Numbered from the stretch's first letter, positions 1 to 8,857 are shown. The stretch: DNA of 64,000 nucleotides from Clostridia bacterium (GCA_018436095.1 JAHDMJ010000008.1:313706-377705), one strand, 5' to 3'. Program-made: numbers and translations. The notes: generated from the sequence alone by a model not told the origin.

Positions 1-822
1 CCAATGGCAAAAAACCTGATAAAAGCAGGCTATGAAGTTTATGCATATGACATAATTGGTGCGAATGTTCAGGATTTAGGAAAAGCTGGCGCTGTTGAGT
101 GCAAATCTATTCATCAAGTGGTAAAAGCCTGTACAACAATAATTACTATGTTGCCTAACAGCCCTCATGTGAAATCAGCAATCCTTGGTGATGGCGGTAT
201 TGCTGAAGTCGCTGAAAAAGGCACATTGATAATTGACATGAGCTCTATTGCACCTGATATATCTAAAGAGATTGATTCAGAGTTGAAAAAAAAGGGGATT
301 CGTATGATTGATGCTCCGGTGTCGGGTGGTGAAGGAGGAGCAATTGCAGCTACGCTGTCTATTATGGTTGGCGGAGCAGATGAAGATTATGCAGAGGCAA
401 AACCTTTGTTCGAGGTTCTGGGCAACGGCGGAAATTTAGTCGGGCCTATTGGCTCAGGAAATGTATGCAAATTAGCAAATCAAATCATGGTTGCCGCAAA
501 CCTTGCTGGTGGTGCTGAGGCGTTAAATCTGGCAGAAATGGCTGGTGCAGATGTTGAGAAGGTATTTAATGCGATTAAGGACGGATTTGCTGGGTCTAAC
601 GCAATGAACGCTAGAGGTCCGAAAATGCTTAAGGAAGACTATGCACCTGGATTCCGGATTGATCTACATTGGAAGGATCTTAATAATGTGTTGGAGACTG
701 GCTATTTAACAGGAGCCCCTCTTCCGCTTACCATACAAGTTCAGAATATGTTTAATTATCTTCGTGCAGATGGTGATGGAATGAGCGATCATAGTGCTCT
801 TATAAAGTATTACAAAAAGTAA
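1..822 (+). CDS. Beta-hydroxyacid dehydrogenase (HIBADH/GarR family), 5' truncated by window edge
   Basis: The frame is open from base 1, so the true start lies outside the window. The ATG at 4 matches the Met of the conserved PMAKNL segment that follows the family's N-terminal dinucleotide-binding glycines. The family catalyses NAD(P)-dependent oxidation or reduction of small hydroxyacids such as 2-hydroxy-3-oxopropionate or 3-hydroxyisobutyrate in the cytoplasm. The substrate-binding motif DAPVSGGEGGA lies near 310-342. The GSGNVCKLANQ segment near 455-486 carries the catalytic Lys. The C-terminal helical domain is complete to the TAA at 820. A strong hairpin follows, so this gene probably ends its own transcript, but a dehydrogenase and a dehydratase lie just downstream on the same strand and may share the pathway. 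The exact substrate cannot be told from sequence. Confidence 0.85.
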   Translation, partial: PMAKNLIKAGYEVYAYDIIGANVQDLGKAGAVECKSIHQVVKACTTIITMLPNSPHVKSAILGDGGIAEVAEKGTLIIDMSSIAPDISKEIDSELKKKGIRMIDAPVSGGEGGAIAATLSIMVGGADEDYAEAKPLFEVLGNGGNLVGPIGSGNVCKLANQIMVAANLAGGAEALNLAEMAGADVEKVFNAIKDGFAGSNAMNARGPKMLKEDYAPGFRIDLHWKDLNNVLETGYLTGAPLPLTIQVQNMFNYLRADGDGMSDHSALIKYYKK

Positions 823-888
823 GGGTTTGAGGGAAAAAGTTTTTAAAAATATAATCGCTCCACCGTATATCTTTACCTCTTTCTAAAT

Positions 889-940
889 ACGGCGTGATCC
901 ATATAATGGATCACGCCGTCTAAGAAATTTTATAATAATT
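889..940 (+). terminator. Perfect 14-bp hairpin, probable terminator
   Basis: Arms ACGGCGTGATCCAT (889-902) and ATGGATCACGCCGT (906-919) are perfectly complementary around a 3-nt loop. The stretch after it is AT-rich but has only short T runs. It sits between the stop of the first dehydrogenase and the ribosome binding site of the next gene, so it is either a terminator or an attenuating or stability hairpin. Confidence 0.6.
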
Positions 941-959
941 TATGAGGGGATGATTCTAT

Positions 960-1892
960 ATGAATAAGGTAGTTATTGCCGGCGCTGGTGTTATGGGAGC
1001 CTCATTGGCGCAAGTCTATGGGTTAAGCGGTTACGAAACAATTGTCTATGATGTGATTGAAACAGGTCTGGAAAAAGGGAAACATTTAGTAGATCTAAAT
1101 CAGGATACGCTGATCAGCGAGGGGATTATTACTCCTGAAGAATCTCAAAAAGCCTATTCTCTCATCAGCTATACATTGGAAAAGGAATGCTTTAAGGATT
1201 GTGATCTTGTTGTAGAATGCATTGTAGAACGGTTAGATGTCAAGCGGGATTTTTGGTCTGAGGTTTCTGAAATTGTTCCTTCAACAGCTCTTTTGGCCAC
1301 CAACACCAGCGGCTTATCTATCACTGATATTGCAGAATCTGTTAAGTTTCCGGAGCGCTTTATCGGACAGCACTGGCTTAATCCACCCCATCTGCTGCCC
1401 CTCTGTGAGCTGATTGTTGGTGAAAAAACCAGTGAGGAAACGGTTAAGAAGATGCGCCAGTTGGTGGAAGGCCTTGGTAAAAGTCCTGTAGTGGTTAAGG
1501 ATATCAATGGTTTCATCATTAATCGTATACAGTTTGCGGTACTTCGCGAAGCATTATATATCGTTGGAACCGGTGCAGCTACATTCGAAGATGTTGATAC
1601 AGTGCTGAAGGCTGGTATGGGGTTGCGCTATGCAGCTCTTGGGCCCTTTGGAGTTGCTGATTTCGGCGGGCTTGATACTTTTGACCGAATTAATAGCTAT
1701 CTGAATAAAGATCTTTGCGATGCTAAGGAAGGTAGCAAATTACTTCATGATATGGTTGCAGAAGGCAAATTGGGTGTTAAGAGCGGCGCCGGTTTCTATG
1801 ATTATTCTGGCGATAAAGCAGATAAAGCTATTACAGAACGGGACAAATTGTATATTCAACTTGCTAAAGTTTTATATTTCAACAAGAAATAA
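960..1892 (+). CDS. 3-hydroxyacyl-CoA dehydrogenase family protein
   Basis: A 310-residue NAD-dependent dehydrogenase of the short HBD/lambda-crystallin type. The Rossmann signature GAGVMG is at residues 8-13. The catalytic His is near residue 138 in GQHWLNPPHLLPLCEL, and the conserved Glu follows. The NPPHLLPL stretch resembles the CryL/L-gulonate and carnitine dehydrogenase branch more than classical hydroxybutyryl-CoA dehydrogenase, so a free hydroxyacid is a possible substrate; this is inference. The ATG is preceded by GAGGGG at about 10 nt. The stop is 15 nt before the start of the downstream IlvD-like gene, so the two are co-transcribed. With the upstream hydroxyacid dehydrogenase this suggests a sugar-acid or hydroxyacid degradation set. 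Confidence 0.8.
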   Translation: MNKVVIAGAGVMGASLAQVYGLSGYETIVYDVIETGLEKGKHLVDLNQDTLISEGIITPEESQKAYSLISYTLEKECFKDCDLVVECIVERLDVKRDFWSEVSEIVPSTALLATNTSGLSITDIAESVKFPERFIGQHWLNPPHLLPLCELIVGEKTSEETVKKMRQLVEGLGKSPVVVKDINGFIINRIQFAVLREALYIVGTGAATFEDVDTVLKAGMGLRYAALGPFGVADFGGLDTFDRINSYLNKDLCDAKEGSKLLHDMVAEGKLGVKSGAGFYDYSGDKADKAITERDKLYIQLAKVLYFNKK

Positions 1893-1907
1893 GGAGAGGT
1901 GTTCGAA

Positions 1908-3575
1908 ATGAGAAGCGATTTAATGAAAGCCGGTGTACAGCGTATTCCACATAGATCCCTGTTCAAAGCCCTTGGATTGACGGATGAAGAAATATCTCGT
2001 CCTATTATCGGAGTTGTCAATGCGCAAAATGAAATCATTCCTGGCCATATGCATTTAGACAACATTGCGCAAGCGGTTAAAGACGGGATCCGAATAGCTG
2101 GAGGAACCCCGGTGGAGTTTCCGGTTATTGGTGTATGCGATGGCATAGCAATGAACCATGAAGGCATGTTTTATTCTCTGCCTAGCCGGGAAATTATTGC
2201 GGACTCCATCGAAATCATGGCCAATGGCCATCCCTTTGATGCATTGGTTTTCATACCCAACTGCGATAAGATTGTTCCTGGTATGCTGATGGCGGCAATG
2301 CGTTTAAATTTGCCTTCGATCTTTATTAGCGGAGGTCCTATGCTGCCTGGCAAAGCAAACGGAGAGGCTGTCGCATTAACAGATGCTTTTGAAGCCCCCG
2401 GTGCGTTAGAAACTGGTAAAATGAGCAAGAAGGAAGCGTGTGATATTGAGAATAATGCCTGCCCCGGTTGTGGTTCATGTGCAGGATTGTTTACCGCTAA
2501 CTCAATGAACTGTATGTGTGAAATACTCGGTATAGCATTGCCTGGCAATGGAACGATCCCCGCTGTTTACTCCGAGAGAATTCGCTTGGCAAAGCATGCG
2601 GGTATGCAAATCATGAAGTTGCTGGAAATGAATCTGCGTCCTCATGATATTATTACAAAATCGACTTTTTTAAATGGTTTAGTTGCTGACATGGCCTTGG
2701 GATGTTCAACAAACACTATACTGCATTTGCCTGCAATTGCCCATGAAGCCAATATTAAAATTGATTTAAAGGAGGTCAATGCAGCCAGTGAGAGGGTGCC
2801 CCATATTGTTAAGTTAAATCCTGCAGGCAAGCATTTCATGGTTGATTTATACGAGGCGGGGGGCCTGCAAGCAGTTCTAAAGAGGCTGGATGAAATGGGT
2901 CTGATTGACTCAGCAGTAAAAACAGTTACCGGGAAGACGGTTTTTGAAAATATTGCTAATGCAAAAGTTCTTAATTCTGATGTTATTCGCACAAAGGAAA
3001 ATGCATATAGCCAGACCGGTGGTCTTGCAGTATTGTGGGGAAATATTTGTCCCGACGGTGCTGTTGTCAAAAAAGGCGCCGTCCTTCCAGAGATGCTTGT
3101 ACACTCCGGACCTGCAAAGTGTTTTAATAGCGAGGAAGAATGTGTTTCAGGTCTGGTTGCCGGCAAAGTCAAGGCTGGTGATGTTGTTGTTGTTCGCTAC
3201 GAAGGGCCCAAGGGCGGACCAGGAATGCGTGAAATGCTTACTCCGACTGCAACTTTGGCCGGTATGGGGCTGGATAAATCCTGTGCATTGATTACAGACG
3301 GCCGTTTCTCAGGGGTATCGAAGGGGGCTTCAATCGGCCATATTTCCCCTGAAGCTGCATCTGGCGGGCTGCTGGCTTACATCATGGAAGGAGATATCAT
3401 TGAGATAAATATTCCCGGTCATAAGCTTAACCTGAATATTTCTGATGAAGAAATTGCTAAGAGAAAAGCTGCTATCCAGCCCAGGCCTATCAAAAAGGTT
3501 CATGGATATCTGAAACGTTATCGTGCAATGGTAACTTCCGCAAGTGAAGGCGCAATTTTGGATGATACCAATTAG
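1908..3575 (+). CDS. ilvD: Dihydroxy-acid/aldonate dehydratase, IlvD/Edd family
   Basis: Iron-sulphur dehydratase of about 555 residues that removes water from 2,3-dihydroxy acids. IlvD itself makes 2-oxoisovalerate and 2-oxo-3-methylvalerate for branched-chain amino acids; other family members act on aldonic acids. Visible signatures are [23 protein letters not shown], the cluster cysteines in NCDKIVPGM (about residue 119) and [11 protein letters not shown] (about 182-192), and the C-terminal TDGRFSG. I chose the ATG at 1908 because AAGGAGAGG at 1891-1899 is correctly spaced from it; a GTG at 1899 overlaps that ribosome binding site. The overall sequence looks like a regular short-form IlvD. 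However, no other branched-chain gene is near and the neighbours are hydroxyacid dehydrogenases, so a catabolic paralogue is possible. Confidence 0.85.
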   Translation: MRSDLMKAGVQRIPHRSLFKALGLTDEEISRPIIGVVNAQNEIIPGHMHLDNIAQAVKDGIRIAGGTPVEFPVIGVCDGIAMNHEGMFYSLPSREIIADSIEIMANGHPFDALVFIPNCDKIVPGMLMAAMRLNLPSIFISGGPMLPGKANGEAVALTDAFEAPGALETGKMSKKEACDIENNACPGCGSCAGLFTANSMNCMCEILGIALPGNGTIPAVYSERIRLAKHAGMQIMKLLEMNLRPHDIITKSTFLNGLVADMALGCSTNTILHLPAIAHEANIKIDLKEVNAASERVPHIVKLNPAGKHFMVDLYEAGGLQAVLKRLDEMGLIDSAVKTVTGKTVFENIANAKVLNSDVIRTKENAYSQTGGLAVLWGNICPDGAVVKKGAVLPEMLVHSGPAKCFNSEEECVSGLVAGKVKAGDVVVVRYEGPKGGPGMREMLTPTATLAGMGLDKSCALITDGRFSGVSKGASIGHISPEAASGGLLAYIMEGDIIEINIPGHKLNLNISDEEIAKRKAAIQPRPIKKVHGYLKRYRAMVTSASEGAILDDTN

Positions 3576-3666
3576 TTGGATTTTGAAGACGAATTGAAAT
3601 AGCACTATACGAATTATGAGTCTTTGGCGCTAAAGAGGATGGAAGGGAATTAATATAGCAACATAT

Positions 3667-3712
3667 AAGGAGGGGCTGCCCATTAATTAGGCGCCCCTCC
3701 TTGATTTGTTTT
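3667..3712 (+). terminator. Rho-independent terminator after ilvD-like gene
   Basis: AAGGAGGGGC (3667-3676) pairs with GCCCCTCCTT (3693-3702), with an extra GCC/GGC pairing inside the loop, and is followed by the T-rich TTGATTTGTTTTC. It closes the 960-3575 operon. Confidence 0.85.
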
Positions 3713-3740
3713 CTCATAAATGACTATCCCGTTTAGGGCA

Positions 3741-3802
3741 TTGACATGTTTTATGTTTCGTTCTATTATTATGTCATGCGATATATCGTGAGACATAATA
3801 AT
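3741..3802 (+). promoter_or_regulatory. Sigma-A promoter overlapped by a 38-bp palindromic operator
   Basis: TTGACA at 3741-3746 and TATTAT at 3764-3769 are 17 bp apart, a near-consensus sigma-A promoter. From the -10 into the start region runs a palindrome: arms ATTATTATGTC (3765-3775) and GACATAATAAT (3792-3802), with an inner self-complementary CGATATATCG (3779-3788). The ATGT...ACAT elements match the usual style of PadR operators. Its place over the -10 just upstream of a padR gene implies autorepression. Confidence 0.8.
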
Positions 3803-3818
3803 AAGTGAGGGGGATCAT

Positions 3819-4130
3819 ATGCCCAACTCAGGAATGCCGATGACGGAAGCAATGTATTACATACTCTTGGCTTTGCTAAATCCCAATCATGGCTATCAAT
3901 TAATGGCTGCTATTGAGCAAGTATCAAAGGGGCGTATCAGAATGGGGCCGGGAACACTGTATGGCGTTCTTACCAGGCTGCAAAAGGATCAACTCATTGA
4001 AATATTGCAGGATGACGGTCGGCGAAAGACTTATGCCATCACGGAAGAGGGTAAAGCAGCCCTTAATGGGGAATATAAAAGGCTGCAGCAGATGATTGAG
4101 GATGGAAAAATCCTGGAGGAGAAACGATAA
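3819..4130 (+). CDS. PadR family transcriptional regulator
   Basis: A 103-residue winged-helix repressor made only of the PadR domain with a short C-terminal dimerisation helix. The helix-turn-helix and wing are seen in residues 10-85, including the typical HGYQLM and GPGTLYGVLTRL segments. PadR proteins respond to small toxic or phenolic compounds and usually repress an adjacent gene. The ATG follows a GGGGG-rich ribosome binding site. The stop abuts the ATG of the DUF2812 gene, so the two are translationally linked. This PadR-DUF2812 pairing is common in Clostridia and Bacilli. The palindrome in its promoter is the likely operator. Confidence 0.9.
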   Translation: MPNSGMPMTEAMYYILLALLNPNHGYQLMAAIEQVSKGRIRMGPGTLYGVLTRLQKDQLIEILQDDGRRKTYAITEEGKAALNGEYKRLQQMIEDGKILEEKR

Positions 4131-5333
4131 ATGGGCAAATTAGTAAAAAGACTAATGCTTGACGATATTTATGCCATCGGCCGCAACGAAAACTGGTTTT
4201 CGGCGATGGCCAAAAAAGGCTTGCATTTAAGAAAATTCGGAACTCTGTTTGTTTATTTTGAAAAGGAAGAGCCCAGGGAAACAAAATATCGAATCGATTA
4301 TATAAAGGGCAAGCCTTCGCCGGAACAATTGGAGGTTTATGGTGATTGCGGCTGGGATTTTGTCGCAAATAACGGCGATTTTTCCATTTTTTCGGCCCCT
4401 GAGAATTCCTGCGTCGCCGAGCTGCACACCGATACGATTGAGCAAGGCTTTTCATTGTCGGAGTTAAATAAACGGCTCAGAAAAAATCTAATTATCATAT
4501 CCATTGGCATGGTTTTGTTTTTGGGGATGATGGCCAGCATTTATACCTTTAATGATGAACCCTTCTTGTTCATGATAAAAGGGCAGTTTGTCCAGCAAAT
4601 GCTTCTCGTAATTATTGAACTCTACGTCTTTTATACAGTGACACACAACTATATATTGGTTCGCCGGCTTAGAGAATCCCTATTGCAAGGGCAGGAAATT
4701 AACCATCATGAGGATTATCGAAGAGCCAGGCTGCTGGGCGGTATATTGGCCGCTATATATTTACCCCTTGCCTTATCTACCGTTTTTATCCCCTTCATCG
4801 ATATTGCCAGAAGCAAGGATTATACGCTGCCGGAAGGAACTGCTAATCTGCCGGTTATACGGCTTGGGGAAATAGAAAAACATCCTGGTCTTATACGCAA
4901 AACAGGTTATCGGGACAATAATGTGGATTGGGAAAATCGGGTCAGCTCTGACTGGAGCCTGTTATCCCCTGTTCAGTACGAGATAGATGAACACGGCATT
5001 ATCGAAGATGAAATGTGGGACGATCAAAGCGGCATATATTCGCCTAGCATAACCACCCGGTATTATCAGCTGACTTTTGGCGGCCTGGCGGAAAATCTGA
5101 CTTCTGATCTCATCCACCGCTATATTTATCGCGAGGATGTTGATATCCGGGAAATTAACTATCCCGGACTGGATAAAGCTTATATTGCTGAGGAGGGTAC
5201 CCGGAAACATATATTTGCTTATGCGGATAATCAAGTGATCCATATTACTTACTATGGCAAGGAGAACATCGAGAATATTGTGCCTTTGATTCCTCAACGG
5301 CTGCGTTATCAGCAAGAGGCCAAAGAAGGATAG
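4131..5333 (+). CDS. DUF2812 domain-containing membrane protein
   Basis: A 400-residue protein partnered with PadR. The N-terminal DUF2812 region (about residues 5-120) carries the conserved aromatic segment NENWFSAMAKKG and the CGWDFVA segment. Predicted membrane helices lie near 120-140, 150-175 and 200-225. The C-terminal 170 residues look soluble, probably extracytoplasmic, with no recognised enzyme motif. It starts directly after the padR stop, with GGAGGAG upstream inside padR. The function of DUF2812 proteins is not established. The context suggests a membrane component whose level is set by PadR in response to a small molecule or envelope stress. Confidence 0.8.
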   Translation: MGKLVKRLMLDDIYAIGRNENWFSAMAKKGLHLRKFGTLFVYFEKEEPRETKYRIDYIKGKPSPEQLEVYGDCGWDFVANNGDFSIFSAPENSCVAELHTDTIEQGFSLSELNKRLRKNLIIISIGMVLFLGMMASIYTFNDEPFLFMIKGQFVQQMLLVIIELYVFYTVTHNYILVRRLRESLLQGQEINHHEDYRRARLLGGILAAIYLPLALSTVFIPFIDIARSKDYTLPEGTANLPVIRLGEIEKHPGLIRKTGYRDNNVDWENRVSSDWSLLSPVQYEIDEHGIIEDEMWDDQSGIYSPSITTRYYQLTFGGLAENLTSDLIHRYIYREDVDIREINYPGLDKAYIAEEGTRKHIFAYADNQVIHITYYGKENIENIVPLIPQRLRYQQEAKEG

Positions 5334-5407
5334 GGTAACGGGAACCTTTTGTTCATCTGTGGAGTCTAAGCAATAAAGAAACCTTAAAGATGAAGGGGGA
5401 GCTGCCA

Positions 5408-6199
5408 ATGAAGAGAGCTGTCTTGATTTTTCTGGCGACGTTAACTATACTGACTCTTGTTGCTTGCTCGCAGTCTATTTCCTGCCCGCCCGGGCCTGAA
5501 ACCCAGGGGAAGGATGATCCTAATGTTTCTGAGGCAATTTTGACCGCAAAGGTTATAGATATCAATGGTTCATCAATCTTGCTGGCCAATATGGCGGAAG
5601 ATGCGGGGCCGGCAGATATCTACCGGCTTGGCGGTGATGGAATAGAGGTTATTGCAGAGGATGGAACCCAATTAGGTATCGAAGCATTAGAGCAAGGAAT
5701 GCTGGTGGATGTGGCTTTCGACGGCAGGGTGCAGGAAAGCTTTCCTATGGGCCTTGGCGGCATAAAGGGCGTCCATATTAAAGGCCGGGGCGACGATATC
5801 ACCGGCCTTTACAGGAGGGTGATCGACGACTTATACAAAGTTGATCCCGGCTTGAATAGCAATATCAGCATTTTGGCTTTTGACTTCACCAAAGTCTCCA
5901 ATTTGACGGAAGCAGAAAAAGCAGCGCTGCTTCATTTGCTTAGGGAAACCTATAGCGAGGAGATCATGGCGGCAACCTATTCAGAGCTAAGTGAGCAAGG
6001 GTATATCGACAAGGATAAGCTGTATTTTGAAAAAGGCCTATTGTTCAACATTGAAGACACAGCTATATCCGGTGATGAACTCACCTTTAATGCAGGGAAA
6101 TGGCGCAGCGGCCTCGGGGCCTATTTCTTCCACGAATGCACGGCCATAAAATCTGAGGGAGCCTGGACCTACACCATTGGCGCTGAAATGATATCCTAA
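5408..6199 (+). CDS. Putative lipoprotein, unknown function
   Basis: The frame is open from 5390, but the ATG at 5408 is the likely start because AAGGGGGA lies 9 nt upstream and the product then begins with a clean lipoprotein signal: MKR, a hydrophobic core and the lipobox LVAC, giving lipidation at about Cys20. The first half of the mature part resembles short secreted beta-strand domains of the DUF3221 type (inference). The second half is helical and acidic. I recognise no catalytic motif. It lies 74 bp after the DUF2812 gene with no terminator between, so it may belong to the PadR-controlled operon. Its stop overlaps the convergent GAP-family gene by two bases. Confidence 0.75.
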   Translation: MKRAVLIFLATLTILTLVACSQSISCPPGPETQGKDDPNVSEAILTAKVIDINGSSILLANMAEDAGPADIYRLGGDGIEVIAEDGTQLGIEALEQGMLVDVAFDGRVQESFPMGLGGIKGVHIKGRGDDITGLYRRVIDDLYKVDPGLNSNISILAFDFTKVSNLTEAEKAALLHLLRETYSEEIMAATYSELSEQGYIDKDKLYFEKGLLFNIEDTAISGDELTFNAGKWRSGLGAYFFHECTAIKSEGAWTYTIGAEMIS

Positions 6200-6930
6200 A
6201 GATTTAGCAGCAAGGTCATGGCATGAAATATTAAACCGGCACCGATAATACCCATCAACGTAGGGGCCAAAATATTAGCACATTTCGCAATTTGAGTTTT
6301 AATCACCAGATAAAGGCGATCAAATTTATCCTGAGCCTTGATATAGACAAAATATAAAATTATTAAAGGCAGGGTATAGATCGTATTGTAAAGGACAAGT
6401 ATAAATGATAATTGTAAAAATGAGAGCTGATAATTTAGGAGGATAGCCAAAAAAGCAAAGTAAGGCAGGGCGGTCGTCAGTTCGGAAAGTGTTGCGCCTA
6501 CTCCTAAAGTTATTAAGGCAAGGGGAGATACGGATTTTATTTTGCTTACAGCTTCTTCTTCATCATTTTTATTGATTTTTTCACCGGATTCTATAGATTG
6601 AATCCGGTTTTTTAATTGGCTAACTTTATTGTTATGAATTAAAAAGAAGACGCTGCTGCAAAAAGTGATGCCAAGTATTAATTCGGCAATAAATAGAAGT
6701 TGTCCATAGCTTTCTAGAATTCTGTTAAAGAAGTTGGCAATAAAAGCGGCCAGTCCGAAATATACCAAAAAGCCGCCGATTAAATTGACGACGCCTGTTG
6801 GTAGAATAAAATACCATATATGTTTTGGCTTTTTAACCATGCCCTGCAAAACAAATTGTTGAGTTATAGCAAAGGGATTAAGGCTGTCCGCAGCGCTTGC
6901 TAAAATTGTTGGCAATAATAGTCCCCACAT
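6196..6930 (-). CDS. GAP-family (LysE-superfamily-like) integral membrane protein under riboswitch control
   Basis: A 244-residue polytopic membrane protein with about six hydrophobic helices and a charged loop near residues 100-125. The N-terminus, with SAADSLNPFA in the first helix, is typical of the GAP/Sap family, which belongs to the LysE and cadmium-resistance group of small exporters. GAG-type ribosome binding sequence AAAGGAGGAAAAT precedes the ATG. It lies immediately downstream of a ykkC/guanidine-I-type riboswitch with its own promoter and terminator, so it is a one-gene transcription unit switched by the ligand. If the ligand is guanidine, an efflux role is the simplest reading. 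That is inference from context, since known guanidine exporters are SMR-type or other families. Confidence 0.75.
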   Translation of the reverse strand: MWGLLLPTILASAADSLNPFAITQQFVLQGMVKKPKHIWYFILPTGVVNLIGGFLVYFGLAAFIANFFNRILESYGQLLFIAELILGITFCSSVFFLIHNNKVSQLKNRIQSIESGEKINKNDEEEAVSKIKSVSPLALITLGVGATLSELTTALPYFAFLAILLNYQLSFLQLSFILVLYNTIYTLPLIILYFVYIKAQDKFDRLYLVIKTQIAKCANILAPTLMGIIGAGLIFHAMTLLLNL

Positions 6931-6952
6931 TTTATTTTCCTCCTTTTTTGAG

Positions 6953-6997
6953 CAAAAAAAGAAGCCAGGGAGATATCGTTAAATAACTCCTAGGCTT
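6953..6997 (-). terminator. Riboswitch expression-platform terminator
   Basis: On the minus strand AAGCC-TA-GGAG (6987-6997) can pair with CTCC-CT-GGCTT (6961-6972) and is followed by a run of seven T residues. The upstream arm is also the 3' end of the riboswitch aptamer, so ligand binding and termination exclude each other. This is the normal ON-switch layout of ykkC RNAs. Confidence 0.85.
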
Positions 6998-7082
6998 TTA
7001 TCCTACCGTGTACATAGTCTTATAAGACTATGGGTTTTCTCTCGGACCAGACCAACAGTTCTTGTTGCGGAACCCTAGAAAA
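6985..7082 (-). ncRNA. ykkC-class riboswitch, guanidine-I type most likely
   Basis: On the minus strand the conserved ykkC blocks appear in order: CTAGGGTTCCG (7068-7078), a short stem, CTGGTCCGAGAG (7039-7050), a variable stem around 7012-7035 (CATAGTCTTATAAGACTATG), then ACACGG, and ATAAAAGCCTAGGAG (6986-7000). These blocks define the ykkC aptamer; guanidine-I is the main subtype, and the related subtypes bind ppGpp, PRPP or nucleoside diphosphates. The subtype call is an inference from overall similarity and the lack of an obvious extra subtype-2 helix. It directly precedes the GAP-family gene. Confidence 0.85.
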
Positions 7083-7107
7083 CTAAAAGGTTATTAAATT
7101 ATTAGGT

Positions 7108-7136
7108 AGTATATCAACGTATTCAGATAATGTCAA
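7108..7136 (-). promoter_or_regulatory. Sigma-A promoter of the riboswitch transcript
   Basis: Read on the minus strand, TTGACA (7131-7136) and TATACT (7108-7113) are separated by exactly 17 bp. Transcription would begin near 7100, about 20 nt upstream of the aptamer. This makes the GAP gene independent of the clc gene that ends at 7185. Confidence 0.85.
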
Positions 7137-7184
7137 GGTTATGGTAAATACAATTAAATCTAGGTTAGAAACTGATATTTGTTA

Positions 7185-8750
7185 TTAATTGCTATGGCAC
7201 AAATTTCTCATCCCGATGCTTATGTCATTGTAAGTAGATTCGGAGGATAAAACAATCAGATAGTCTCCTGCTTTGATTTCGGTATTGCCGCCAGGTACTA
7301 TATCTCTATCTCCTCTTCGTATGCTGACAATTAAAACCCCTTGAGGCCATTTCACTTCACTTATCCGTTTGCTCGAAACCGAACATCCAAATTCAACGGG
7401 GATCTCAAGCAGGCTGCCGGCCTTATCATTTTTTGTTGTTTCCCCATGTTTGCTAACAATACGCTGCAATAAAGCTTCGTAAATCGGCGTCGTTTTTAAA
7501 ATGTCGGATAAAAAAAGAGCGATAAATGAACAGGCGGCCACAGGCAGCAGATGAGTAAGGGAGCCGGTCATTTCCGCAGTCAAAAGAATGCTGGTAACAG
7601 GAGCTTTTACCGAGCTGGATAAAACGCCTGCCATGCCGCAAACGGCGAAGTCGGCTATATAAATTACCGGCAATCCGAATTTTATGGCAATCAGGCCAAC
7701 TAAGCTTCCTGATAAAGCACCGACAGACAGCATAGGCAAAAATATGCCTCCTGGGGTGCCGCTGCCAAAGCATATGCATGTAAACAATATTTTTACTGCG
7801 AGATAAAGAAGCAATACTCTAAAGTCACTATCAGCTTTTTGAGCCAGTTCAATTAAATTCGAACCCCCGCCCAAAACCTGAGGCAGGAAAAGCCCGCATG
7901 CGACAGCAATCAATAATGCGATAGCCGGGCGTAGAAACCAGGGGAACTTAGCATAATATAATTGAAACTTCAATAAAGCCTTATTCATCAATACGCCGAC
8001 GAGACCGGAGAGAATTCCTAATGGAAAAAGCCAGATATAATAGTCAATTGATAAGGGCGAGGTTTCCATAAAACTCAAAACCGGTTTGAGTCCGAAAAAA
8101 TATTTTGATACTACATCAGCCGTTAAAGCGGCCGTTGTAGCAGCTACAAGGATAAGCCCCGAAAAGCTTCTATGCACTTCCTCAAGAGCAAAGACAATAC
8201 CGGAAAGGGGCGCATTAAAGGCAGCGGCCAGGCCGGCGGCAGCTCCGCCTGTCATTAGATAGTTTTCCTCAAGCTTGTTTTTGCTTATCTTCTTGGATAA
8301 AGCCTGACTTCCCGCCGCTCCTATCTGTATTGACGGGCCTTCCCTGCCAAGGGAGAGACCAAATATTGATGATAATATCCCCGCGATAAATCTTACCAAA
8401 AGAACACTATACCATTTTATTCTCAGGCCGTAGATTAACTGCCCCTCAACCTGGGGAATTCCGCTTCCGGAGGACATTGGTTCATATTTAATAAGCCAGG
8501 CAATAAACAGTCCGGCAATAATAGCAAATAGAATCCATGGTAAAATCATAGCGGGCTGCGATTTTAAAAAGTCATATATATGTAATGCCGTTTCAGTTCC
8601 ATATTCAATTCCGAAACGATATAAGACTACCAGCAAGCCGATAATGATGCCGGAAAATATACCGTTAAGAGCAAGGCGCCATTTGATTTCGTTTAATTCG
8701 GATAATACCCTGTAAACTCTGGATGTGCTTTCCTTTTCCAACCTGTTCAT
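7185..8750 (-). CDS. CLC-type chloride/anion channel or H+ antiporter with C-terminal TrkA-C domain
   Basis: A 521-residue CLC protein. The anion-selectivity motifs are all present: GSGIPQVEG near residue 95, GREGPSIQIGA near 138 with the gating Glu, and GTPGGIFLPML near 331. The gating Glu suggests a CLC that can act as a proton antiporter. About 440-521 forms a soluble TrkA-C/RCK-C-like regulatory domain. It is an integral membrane homodimer in known members. The start has AAAGGAGAGG just upstream. No terminator is visible between its stop and the riboswitch promoter. The adjacent riboswitch does not control it, because it lies downstream of this gene. Confidence 0.92.
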   Translation of the reverse strand: MNRLEKESTSRVYRVLSELNEIKWRLALNGIFSGIIIGLLVVLYRFGIEYGTETALHIYDFLKSQPAMILPWILFAIIAGLFIAWLIKYEPMSSGSGIPQVEGQLIYGLRIKWYSVLLVRFIAGILSSIFGLSLGREGPSIQIGAAGSQALSKKISKNKLEENYLMTGGAAAGLAAAFNAPLSGIVFALEEVHRSFSGLILVAATTAALTADVVSKYFFGLKPVLSFMETSPLSIDYYIWLFPLGILSGLVGVLMNKALLKFQLYYAKFPWFLRPAIALLIAVACGLFLPQVLGGGSNLIELAQKADSDFRVLLLYLAVKILFTCICFGSGTPGGIFLPMLSVGALSGSLVGLIAIKFGLPVIYIADFAVCGMAGVLSSSVKAPVTSILLTAEMTGSLTHLLPVAACSFIALFLSDILKTTPIYEALLQRIVSKHGETTKNDKAGSLLEIPVEFGCSVSSKRISEVKWPQGVLIVSIRRGDRDIVPGGNTEIKAGDYLIVLSSESTYNDISIGMRNLCHSN

Positions 8751-8857
8751 CCTCTCCTTTAATAAAAATATTATAACAGTTTAGTTGGGAAATTGCACCT
8801 TTTGAATATCCCGGTTGAAAAATATATTTAAACCGTTAAAGTTTTTATAGCATAATA

